Source: Bacteroidetes/Chlorobi group bacterium ChocPot_Mid
GTDB taxonomy: Bacteria > Bacteroidota > Ignavibacteria > Kapaibacteriales > UBA2268
Assembly (NCBI GenBank): GCA_003731675.1
Contig: RCNQ01000242.1
Location: 1 to 5,232 of the forward strand
Reading direction: 5' to 3'
DNA: 5,232 nt
The translations under genes and the position numbers were made by a program. Shown in pieces: positions 1 through 5,232 of this stretch (position 1 is its first letter; the number at the start of each line of letters is the position of its first letter). The notes under the pieces are model-generated. The model was not told where the DNA came from. It did not search any database and was given only the letters and a program-made list of their open reading frames with translations.

Positions 1-473
1 GGAATTTTCCCACCAACAGAAACAATCGCTGTTCTTTGAAAACCAGTGGGGATACTTCCATCAAGGTATTGCTTTCTTGCAATGTGGAGTTCGTCCACAA
101 TTGTAGAACCGAGCAAAAGACCGACTTCGATTGAAATATCCAGTGCCTGGTCATTTATTTCAAAAGGTGGAGTGTCGTCCATTTCGTAAGTACAGACCGT
201 ATCCCTGTTGATACGATAGATAATGTCTTTCTTGGTTTTGAACTCCATCAAAGCAGTGCCATCGTATTCACCAAGTTCGGATAAAGTTGGTCGCATGTGT
301 CTTAAGATTTCAGCGTGATATTCTTCATTATTATACTTACCGGCAGGACATCTGCAAAAAAGTTTTTTATCGGTCAGTAATTGCTGGTGAATTTCCAGCC
401 CTGACTTAAAGCCGATTTCCGCATAGTCATCTGCAGTCATTTCGTTAAAAGGTTTAAACTTAAACTCTGCCAT
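1..473 (-). CDS. gatE: GatE-like subunit of Glu-tRNA(Gln) amidotransferase, N-terminal part (truncated by window edge)
   Basis: Translated from the ATG at 473-471, the frame stays open for 157 residues to the window edge. The family (GatB/GatE) binds mischarged Glu-tRNA(Gln), activates the glutamyl group with ATP and converts it to Gln-tRNA(Gln) in the cytoplasm; GatD is the ammonia-supplying partner of GatE, GatA that of GatB. Visible motifs are GLEIHQQL (residues 25-32), the FCRCP cysteine pair (39-43), MRPxxSExGE (60-69), a DDTPP stretch (99-103) and HIARKxxxDGS followed by GFQRT (130-148). The MRP..SE..GE block and the RK...DGS...GFQRT block are typical of GatE rather than GatB, which has HVQL and a different basic block. 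Full GatE proteins are about 620-640 residues, so roughly three quarters lies beyond the left edge. An AAGGA Shine-Dalgarno at 484-480, six bases before the ATG, supports the start. GatE is classically archaeal, so its presence beside bacterial genes is notable. A divergent GatB is the main alternative. Confidence 0.85.
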   Translation of the reverse strand, partial: MAEFKFKPFNEMTADDYAEIGFKSGLEIHQQLLTDKKLFCRCPAGKYNNEEYHAEILRHMRPTLSELGEYDGTALMEFKTKKDIIYRINRDTVCTYEMDDTPPFEINDQALDISIEVGLLLGSTIVDELHIARKQYLDGSIPTGFQRTAIVSVGGKI

Positions 474-536
474 TACAATTCCTTATATTTAGCTTTATAT
501 TAATTACTCAATTAAAAAAATTAAAATTAACAAATA

Positions 537-568
537 TTATCAAATATTTGCAAAATAAGAATTTCAAA
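537..568 (-). promoter_or_regulatory. Candidate promoter of the gatE-like gene
   Basis: On the minus strand TTTG (568-565) is followed after 21 bases by TTGATAA (543-537), which continues as GATAAT. The element ends 63 bases before the ATG at 473. The 13-mer AAATATTTGATAA here also occurs in front of the glutamate dehydrogenase gene. TTTG upstream elements resemble the Bacteroidota -33 box, but the canonical TAnnTTTG box is not matched exactly. In DNA this AT-rich such matches are easily made by chance. Confidence 0.28.
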
Positions 569-694
569 AATAAGAAATTGCTATGAAATAATGGTATTTA
601 AAGTGGAAAAAAGTTAAGAATAAGAATACATATAAAAATATTGGTATTATTAAAAAAAACAATTATAAAATGTTAAAATTAATTAAGAAATCGA

Positions 695-727
695 TTTGCA
701 CTTTTAAATAATCACAATTATTGATAA
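695..727 (+). promoter_or_regulatory. Candidate promoter of the porin gene
   Basis: TTTG (695-698, within TTTGCAC) is followed after 22 bases by TTGATAA (721-727), ending 82 bases before the porin ATG. The arrangement mirrors those in front of the gatE-like and glutamate dehydrogenase genes. An alternative -10 box is the perfect TATAAT at 733-738, though it has no convincing -35 partner at the usual 16-18 base distance. Confidence 0.27.
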
Positions 728-809
728 TTTCGTATAATTATATTCTGCTTTCAAATTTATTTAATGAGTATGAAATATATCATTTTTTTAATTAACTTAA
801 AGGATTTTT

Positions 810-2111
810 ATGAAAAAGCAAATTTTATTTATTACAGCAATATTATTTTTCTCTGCAATTGCGGCTTATTCTCAAGGTGAAAATAAACCAATATTAGACA
901 TACATGGTTTTGTGAAAACTGACATAATCTATGATACAAGACAGACTTCTTCCTTGCGTGAAGGGCACTTTCATATTTTGCCATTAGACCAATCATTTGA
1001 CGCTGAAGGAAATGATATTAATGCCAATCCGAGTTTCAATATTCTGTCAATTCAGACAAGATTGAACGGAAAGATTACAGGACCAGAGATTTCTGGTATA
1101 AAATCATCAGGATTTATTGAAGGAGAATTTTTCGGCACTTCCGACGGAGATGTTAACGGTTTTCGATTAAGACATGCTTATGTTGATTTGAACTGGACAA
1201 ACACACAGCTAAGAGTCGGTCAGTTCTGGCATCCATTATTTATAACAGATTGTTTTCCAGATGTAGTGAATTTTAATACTGGCGCACCTTTCCAGCCATT
1301 TTCACGCAATCCGCAAATTCGTCTGACTCATAAAATTGGCTCCATTTCCCTATTAGCCGCTGCAATTAGTCAAAGAGATTTTCAGAGTAATGGACCTGTA
1401 TGGGATGCGAATAAGCAAATTTATACTTCATTTGCAAGCTCGGTTTATTTAAGAAATGCGGTAATTCCTGAAATGCTTTTTCAAGCAAGATATAATGACG
1501 ATAATTTCATATTTGGTGCAAGTGGTTCATATAAAATTTTGCGACCACAGTTGACCACCAACAAAAACAATAGCAATGGCAAACCTTATGCAAATGAAAA
1601 CACAATTGGCTCATACACAGCAGAAGCTTTCATGAAGTATCAATCGAACCCTATCAAAATCAAACTTGAATGTATTTACGGACAAAATCTTGCTAACCTT
1701 ACTATGCTTGGCGGGTATGGCGCCAAATCGTATAATGATAGCACAGGAGTTATGGAATACAGTAACAGCAATATCCTTTCTGCATGGGCAGATTTCAATT
1801 ATCAGGTTTCCGAAAATGTGTCATTGAATATTTTCGGTGGTTACTCAAAGAATCTTGGTTTTGAGGATAATCTTGTAAAGGTAGGTTCAAACTTTGCGGT
1901 TTTCAGCAGAGCACCCGAAGCGGATAACATAATCAGAATTTCACCCTATATCAGATGGAATATCGGAATGGTTCAGATAGCCGCTGAATTGGAATACACA
2001 TCAGTAGCATATAGTACAGGTGCACCAGATTACGCAGAAAAAGGCAAAATTTCTGAAACACATAATATCTCAAATATAAGAACTTTGTTAGCTGTGTATA
2101 TGAATTTTTAA
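810..2111 (+). CDS. Outer-membrane beta-barrel porin-like protein (DcaP-like)
   Basis: This 433-residue protein most likely forms an outer-membrane beta-barrel for solute passage. A Sec signal peptide is clear: MKK, then a hydrophobic core (about residues 5-19), with probable cleavage after AYS (residue 21), leaving an N-terminal Gln. The mature part begins with a likely first strand, DIHGFVKTDIIYDTRQ (30-45), and continues with alternating polar/hydrophobic strands separated by Asn/Gly/Ser-rich turns, such as FRLRHAYVDLNW (118-129) and QLRVGQFWHPLF (133-144). It ends in a strand closing with the aromatic Phe433, the usual BAM recognition feature. No plug, TonB box or lipoprotein Cys is visible. 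The overall plan resembles Bacteroidota porins related to the DcaP family; that assignment is from memory of the pattern, and the substrate cannot be read from sequence. Start support: AAAGGA at 799-804, five bases before the ATG. It ends with tandem TAA TAA stops. It is transcribed away from gatE and stands alone. Confidence 0.75.
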   Translation: MKKQILFITAILFFSAIAAYSQGENKPILDIHGFVKTDIIYDTRQTSSLREGHFHILPLDQSFDAEGNDINANPSFNILSIQTRLNGKITGPEISGIKSSGFIEGEFFGTSDGDVNGFRLRHAYVDLNWTNTQLRVGQFWHPLFITDCFPDVVNFNTGAPFQPFSRNPQIRLTHKIGSISLLAAAISQRDFQSNGPVWDANKQIYTSFASSVYLRNAVIPEMLFQARYNDDNFIFGASGSYKILRPQLTTNKNNSNGKPYANENTIGSYTAEAFMKYQSNPIKIKLECIYGQNLANLTMLGGYGAKSYNDSTGVMEYSNSNILSAWADFNYQVSENVSLNIFGGYSKNLGFEDNLVKVGSNFAVFSRAPEADNIIRISPYIRWNIGMVQIAAELEYTSVAYSTGAPDYAEKGKISETHNISNIRTLLAVYMNF

Positions 2112-2118
2112 TAATCAG

Positions 2119-2154
2119 CAAATTTTGTAGTAGAATATTTTACAAATTTTGTAG
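2119..2154. repeat. Two 12-base direct repeats that also form a hairpin, 3' of the porin gene
   Basis: CAAATTTTGTAG occurs exactly at 2119-2130 and 2143-2154, a 24-base period. Because the second copy sits in TACAAATTTTGTA, a perfect inverted repeat around one central T, the copies can also pair: 2119-2129 with 2141-2151 gives ten base pairs, one T-T mismatch and an 11-base loop. It begins eight bases after the porin stop codon. No clean T-tract follows, so it is a poor intrinsic terminator. It may stabilise the 3' end of the mRNA or be a protein-binding site, or it may be chance in AT-rich DNA. Confidence 0.45.
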
Positions 2155-2244
2155 CTATAATTATTTTAAAACATAATAGTTACAGAAAAGCTAACTTTTT
2201 GTTCAATTTTTGTTTTTTAATCAAGGTATTCTTTTTAATTTGCA

Positions 2245-2278
2245 TTTGCTTTTTGAGCAAAATTTAAATATTTGATAA
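2245..2278 (+). promoter_or_regulatory. Candidate promoter of the glutamate dehydrogenase gene
   Basis: TTTG (2245-2248) is followed after 23 bases by TTGATAA (2272-2278), within AAATATTTGATAA (2266-2278), a 13-mer shared with the gatE-like upstream region. AATATTTG (2267-2274) matches the Bacteroidota -7 box TAnnTTTG at seven of eight positions, 18 bases after the TTTG. Transcription would begin around 2278-2286, at or just before the leader hairpin. The position is inferred from sequence only. Confidence 0.3.
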
Positions 2279-2282
2279 CTAA

Positions 2283-2329
2283 GGGACATTGAACGTAAGG
2301 ACTAGTTATTTACTTATGCTGAATGTCCC
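2283..2329 (+). promoter_or_regulatory. Structured 5' leader hairpin upstream of glutamate dehydrogenase
   Basis: GGGACATT (2283-2290) is the exact reverse complement of AATGTCCC (2322-2329). Inside it, CGTAAG (2294-2299) pairs with CTTATG (2313-2318), including one G-U pair. The two stems are separated by a symmetric three-by-three internal loop, GAA against CTG, and capped by a 13-base loop. The hairpin ends 17 bases before the AGGAG ribosome binding site and is not followed by a T-tract, so it is not a terminator. It is the most G/C-containing element of this spacer. It could be a regulatory or stabilising mRNA leader, or the outer repeats could be a DNA operator. I do not recognise it as a known riboswitch class. 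Confidence 0.55.
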
Positions 2330-2346
2330 AAATTGATTTATATAAA

Positions 2347-2351
2347 AGGAG
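2347..2351 (+). promoter_or_regulatory. Ribosome binding site fixing the gdh start
   Basis: AGGAG, within AAAAGGAGAT, lies eight bases upstream of ATG 2360-2362. This decides against an upstream in-frame TTG at 2333, which would place the Shine-Dalgarno inside the coding region, follows the hairpin arm by only three bases and has no ribosome binding site of its own. Confidence 0.85.
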
Positions 2352-2359
2352 ATATTTTT

Positions 2360-3646
2360 ATGAAAGATGGATCATTCAATCCGTTCAACATGGCACAGCA
2401 ACAATTTGATGCCATAGCGGAGAAATTAGGATTAGACCAAGCTACACGCGATTTATTAAGATTCCCGAACAGGGAACTTCATTTTAACATACCTGTCCGT
2501 ATGGACGATGGCAGTTACAAGGTTTTCAGAGGCTTTCGCTGTCAGCATAATGATGCAAGAGGACCTTGCAAGGGTGGTATTCGTTTCCATCCACAAGAAA
2601 CTATTGACACAGTAAGAGCTTTGTCCATGTGGATGACATGGAAGACTGCAGTCGTTGATATTCCTCTTGGTGGAGGTAAAGGTGGAGTAATTTGTGACCC
2701 TCATAACCTTTCGATGAGAGAGCAAGAAGCAATTTGTAGAGGTTGGGTAAGACAAATTTACAGATTAGTAGGTCCTGTTCAGGATGTACCAGCACCTGAC
2801 GTTATGACAACTGGTCAACATATGATTTGGATGCTCGACGAATACGAAAAATTAACTGGTATGAAATCCCCTGGTTTCATAACAGGTAAACCATTAGGAA
2901 TGGGTGGCTCACTCGGTAGAACAGAAGCTACAGGCTACGGTGCAATGTACACAGTCAGAGAAGCTTTGAAAGAACTTGGTATTGATATAAAGAAAACATC
3001 TGCTTCTTTCCAAGGTTTTGGTAATGTAAGTCAGTATGCTTTGGAATTATACACAAAATGGGGAGGCAAAGCAATTGCAGTTTCCAGTTGGGATAATACA
3101 GACAAGAAGTCTTATACATTCCGTAAATTAGATGGTATTGATTTCAGCAAACTAATTGAAATTACGAACAGGTTTGGAGAGATTGACAAAGTTAAAGCGA
3201 AAGCATTGGGATTTGAAATTCTTGATGGCAGTGCTTGGATTGAACAGGAAGTTGACATTCTTGTACCAGCCGCTCTTGAGAATCAGGTAAATGCTGAGAC
3301 AGCACCAAAGATTAAGGATACTGTTAAGTTGATTTGCGAAGGTGCTAACGGACCAACAACCCCTGAAGCAGATGAAATTATTAAGAGCAAGAATATCTTG
3401 TTGATTCCTGACTTTTTGGCTAATGCCGGTGGTGTTACTTGTTCATACTTTGAGCAGGTGCAGTGCAATATGAATTATTTCTGGACCAAAGAGGAAGTTT
3501 TAGAGAAATTAGACCAAAAGATGACTGAAGCTTACCATGCAGTATCAGCAATGGCAAGAAATAAGAAGGTTTATATGCGTGATGCGGCTTATATGATTTC
3601 AATATCGAGAGTAGCTGAAGCATGCAAGATGCGCGGATGGGTATAA
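2360..3646 (+). CDS. gdhA: Glu/Leu/Phe/Val-family glutamate dehydrogenase, NAD(P)-dependent
   Basis: This 428-residue cytoplasmic enzyme interconverts glutamate with 2-oxoglutarate and ammonia; the length suits the small hexameric family. The N-terminal substrate domain (about 1-185) has GPCKGGIRFHP (Lys71), MTWK (Lys95), PLGGGKGG (catalytic-type Lys107) and PAPDVMTT (Asp147), aligning with the active-site lysines and aspartate of clostridial GDH. GKPLGMGGSLGRTEATGYG (176-194) leads into the Rossmann domain, whose nucleotide loop is GFGNVSQYA (219-227). EGANGPTTPEAD (327-338) and IPDFLANAGG (349-358) follow, and Ser362 in TCSYFE is the Ser that helps fix glutamate specificity. The second Rossmann strand ends AVSSWDNTD, without the usual AVSDSxG, so NAD versus NADP preference cannot be read simply. 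The start is set by the AGGAG site. Tandem TAA TAG stops close it. It has its own candidate promoter and leader hairpin and a strong terminator, so it is probably monocistronic. Specificity for another amino acid (Leu, Val) is less likely. Confidence 0.93.
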   Translation: MKDGSFNPFNMAQQQFDAIAEKLGLDQATRDLLRFPNRELHFNIPVRMDDGSYKVFRGFRCQHNDARGPCKGGIRFHPQETIDTVRALSMWMTWKTAVVDIPLGGGKGGVICDPHNLSMREQEAICRGWVRQIYRLVGPVQDVPAPDVMTTGQHMIWMLDEYEKLTGMKSPGFITGKPLGMGGSLGRTEATGYGAMYTVREALKELGIDIKKTSASFQGFGNVSQYALELYTKWGGKAIAVSSWDNTDKKSYTFRKLDGIDFSKLIEITNRFGEIDKVKAKALGFEILDGSAWIEQEVDILVPAALENQVNAETAPKIKDTVKLICEGANGPTTPEADEIIKSKNILLIPDFLANAGGVTCSYFEQVQCNMNYFWTKEEVLEKLDQKMTEAYHAVSAMARNKKVYMRDAAYMISISRVAEACKMRGWV

Positions 3647-3705
3647 TAGCTTTTAGAAGTTAGATACTATCGGTTATCTATCGAAAAATAAATTTTAAAA
3701 AAATT

Positions 3706-3737
3706 AAAGGGTGGTTCGTTGGTTCCACCCTTTTTTT
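3706..3737. terminator. Bidirectional Rho-independent terminator between gdh and rnr
   Basis: AAAGGGTGG (3706-3714) pairs perfectly with CCACCCTTT (3725-3733) around a ten-base loop and runs into seven T's (3731-3737), ending gdh 60 bases after its stop. Read on the minus strand, the same stem is followed by TTTAATTTTTTT (3708-3697), so it can also end the convergent rnr transcript, whose stop is at 3812-3810. Confidence 0.9.
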
Positions 3738-3809
3738 ATTTGAAAATTTGCATTAAAATTTGGTTAAAATGATTATTTTGATAAAAGTAAATATAGAACT
3801 GAATTTTGT

Positions 3810-5232
3810 TTATTTATTTCTAACCAGTTCCAATTCAATCTTTCTGGCTTCTATGTTTACATGGATTACTCTGACTTTTATTTTGTCACCGAGCTTGTAT
3901 GATTTTTTATTTCTCTTGCCGGTCAGACGATGGTTTTGTTCGTCGAAGTAGTAGTAATCGTCACGTAAGTCTCGGATATGGATTAATCCCTCACCCCAGA
4001 AATCTTCCATCAAAACAAATATTCCGAAATTTGTGATGCCTGATATTCTGCCATCAAGCTCTTTGCCAAGAAATTTTCTTGCCATAAACGTTTGAGCTAA
4101 TCGGGAACAAGCTCTTTCGGCTTCCATTGCTTCGCGTTCAGTGTCAGTGCAGTGCTGTCCAATATTTTCCAAAACAGTATTATAATAATCAATTTTATTT
4201 GGTTTTGGCTTTGCTTTATTATATTCTTTAAGTAAGCGGTGAACAATCAAATCGGGATAACGTCTGATTGGAGAAGTGAAATGTGCATAGTCCAAAAAGC
4301 CGAGTCCATAGTGTCCGATGTTCTTGCTTGAGTACTCTGCTTTTGCCATTGAACGAAGAAGTATTTGATGGACAATATATTTTTCGGGTTTATCTTCAAA
4401 TAGTTTTACTACCCGATTAATTTCTTTTGATGAATTATTCCTTATATTGAATTTTATACCCAAGGATTTTAGAAATGTCAGATTTTCTTTGAGTTTTTCG
4501 GGATTTGGTTCGTCATGAATTCTATAAAGGAATGGTAATACCTCAGGTAATTTATATTTCTTTGAAATTTTCCTTACGTGCATAGCTACAGTTTTATTTG
4601 CAAGAAGCATGCACTCTTCAACAAGTTTTGTAGCAGGAGTGCTTTTTCTTGGTTCAGCTTTGATTGGATTTTTATTTTCATCGAGTTCGAATTTCACTTC
4701 GATTGATTCGAAATCAACACCACCCAAAGCAAAGCGATTTTCACGAAGTTGAACAGATAATTGATGCAAAGGTAATATTAACTCTTCGAGTTCACCTTTG
4801 CCAGCTTCTATTATTTGCTGTACTTCTTCATAGGCAAATCTACGTGAACTTTTGATGATTGATTCTGCAATCTGATAATCAACGACTACACCGTTAGGAG
4901 AAATCTCCATCAAGACCGAGTAAGTCAACCTTATGCGTTTCGGTTTCAGAGAGCATACATCATTAGATAATTCTTCAGGTAGCATAGGTATGACTCTGTC
5001 AACTAGATATACACTGTTCCCACGTTTGAGTGCTTCCATATCAAGCTCTGTTTTTTCGGTAACAAAGTAACTCACATCTGCAATATGCACACCGAGAAGG
5101 CGATTTCCATTGTCTAAAAATTTGAGAGATAAAGCATCATCAAAATCTTTTGCATCAATAGGGTCAATGGTTATGATAGTTTCATCGCGTAGGTCGAGTC
5201 TTTCTTTCAGAATAGTTTTTAGATTTGGATTT
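3810..5232 (-). CDS. rnr: Ribonuclease R (RNase II/RNB family 3'-5' exoribonuclease), N-terminus cut by window edge
   Basis: The visible 473 residues are the C-terminal two thirds of a processive 3'-5' exoribonuclease that degrades structured RNA in mRNA turnover and RNA quality control. The frame is open to the window edge, so the GTG at 5090 (the Val of LGVHIADVS) is internal and not a start. The RNB domain shows RLDLRD then TIDPIDAKDFDDA; the aspartates at visible residues 23, 29, 31 and 32 match the spacing of the four metal-binding aspartates of RNase II. The RNB signature runs from HYGLGFLDY to SPIRRYPDLIVHR (residues 307-331, bases 4313-4239). After an acidic helix region (EREAMEAERACSRLAQ) comes an S1 RNA-binding domain (about 390-472) with GRISGITNFGIFV and GEGLIHIRDL. 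The protein ends right after S1, without the long Lys-rich tail of E. coli RNase R. Roughly 230-280 residues, expected to hold cold-shock domains, are missing. RNase II is the alternative, but the S1 and signature wording favour RNase R. Confidence 0.93.
   Translation of the reverse strand, partial: NPNLKTILKERLDLRDETIITIDPIDAKDFDDALSLKFLDNGNRLLGVHIADVSYFVTEKTELDMEALKRGNSVYLVDRVIPMLPEELSNDVCSLKPKRIRLTYSVLMEISPNGVVVDYQIAESIIKSSRRFAYEEVQQIIEAGKGELEELILPLHQLSVQLRENRFALGGVDFESIEVKFELDENKNPIKAEPRKSTPATKLVEECMLLANKTVAMHVRKISKKYKLPEVLPFLYRIHDEPNPEKLKENLTFLKSLGIKFNIRNNSSKEINRVVKLFEDKPEKYIVHQILLRSMAKAEYSSKNIGHYGLGFLDYAHFTSPIRRYPDLIVHRLLKEYNKAKPKPNKIDYYNTVLENIGQHCTDTEREAMEAERACSRLAQTFMARKFLGKELDGRISGITNFGIFVLMEDFWGEGLIHIRDLRDDYYYFDEQNHRLTGKRNKKSYKLGDKIKVRVIHVNIEARKIELELVRNK

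Larger units (their letters stand above)
474..809. other. Gene-free AT-rich divergent intergenic region
   Basis: This 336-base spacer separates the divergently transcribed gatE-like gene and the porin gene. It is extremely rich in A and T, with several A runs. It contains a 10-base palindrome CAAATATTTG at 541-550, preceded directly by a related CAAATATTAT at 531-540. Candidate promoters for both genes are listed separately. I see no RNA gene, no convincing small gene and no strong hairpin. The only frame of note, 764-880 on the plus strand, lacks a ribosome binding site and overlaps the porin start. Confidence 0.7.
2112..2359. other. Intergenic region between porin and glutamate dehydrogenase genes
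   Basis: The 248 bases hold, in order, a repeat pair that can fold (2119-2154), T-rich sequence, a candidate promoter (2245-2278) and a two-part hairpin (2283-2329) just before the gdh ribosome binding site. No strong GC-rich terminator follows the porin. The best weak candidates are short stems such as AGTTA/TAACT (2178-2182 and 2192-2196) running into TTTT, which I would not call a terminator with confidence. No small gene was recognised. Confidence 0.6.

Noticed and set aside
764..880. A 38-codon plus-strand frame starting upstream of and overlapping the porin start
   Set aside because: It has no Shine-Dalgarno, its sequence is AT-driven, and it overlaps the well-supported porin start in another frame.
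2178..2200. Short stem AGTTA/TAACT followed by TTTT as a porin terminator
   Set aside because: It has only five AT-rich pairs with a nine-base loop, too weak to call a terminator.
2333..2359. Upstream TTG as an alternative gdh start, adding nine residues
   Set aside because: It would place the strong AGGAG site inside the gene and abuts the leader hairpin; ATG 2360 has ideal spacing.
2456..3623. Four open frames on the minus strand inside gdh (2456-2755, 2601-2795, 3283-3468, 3435-3623)
   Set aside because: They lie wholly antisense to a clear enzyme gene, have no recognisable domains, and have no promoter or ribosome binding site that I could see.
3760..3951. A 63-codon plus-strand frame overlapping the 3' end of rnr
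   Set aside because: Most of it is antisense to the S1 domain of RNase R, it lies just after a terminator, and its hydrophobic look comes from T-rich sequence.
4664..4855. A 63-codon plus-strand frame within rnr
   Set aside because: It is wholly antisense to conserved RNB-domain coding sequence.
5088..5090. GTG at 5090 as the start of a shorter RNase R
   Set aside because: The frame continues upstream with essential conserved residues (RLDLRD, DAKDFDDA); the GTG encodes the Val of LGVHIADVS.

Overview
The window is AT-rich, especially between genes, and reads as a chromosomal segment of a Gram-negative bacterium. An outer-membrane beta-barrel protein with a signal peptide and a C-terminal Phe, plus an RNase R, argue against an archaeon. 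The mix of genes would fit the Bacteroidota/Chlorobiota/Ignavibacteria/Kapabacteria side of the FCB group, but that placement is inference. The three genes whose starts are visible all have a clear purine-rich Shine-Dalgarno sequence.

Layout: (i) 1-473, minus strand, is the N-terminal 157 residues of an archaeal-type GatE-like subunit of the Glu-tRNA(Gln) amidotransferase, cut by the left window edge. (ii) 474-809 is a gene-free, very AT-rich divergent spacer with candidate promoters for both flanking genes. (iii) 810-2111, plus strand, is an outer-membrane porin-like protein. (iv) 2112-2359 is a spacer holding a repeat pair just after the porin stop, a candidate promoter, and a well-formed two-part hairpin that would lie at the 5' end of the next mRNA. 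(v) 2360-3646, plus strand, is a hexameric-type glutamate dehydrogenase. (vi) 3647-3809 is a convergent spacer with a strong, apparently bidirectional terminator. (vii) 3810-5232, minus strand, is RNase R, complete at its C-terminus and cut at its N-terminus by the right edge.

The genes are individually transcribed units rather than one operon: gatE and the porin diverge, the porin and gdh are in tandem but separated by about 250 bases with their own signals, and gdh and rnr converge. A loose nutritional link is possible (porin for solute entry, GDH for glutamate/ammonia metabolism), but nothing in the sequence proves it.

No mobile element, CRISPR array, tRNA or rRNA was seen. The points most worth a second look are the GatE-type gene in a bacterial setting and the structured leader in front of gdh.
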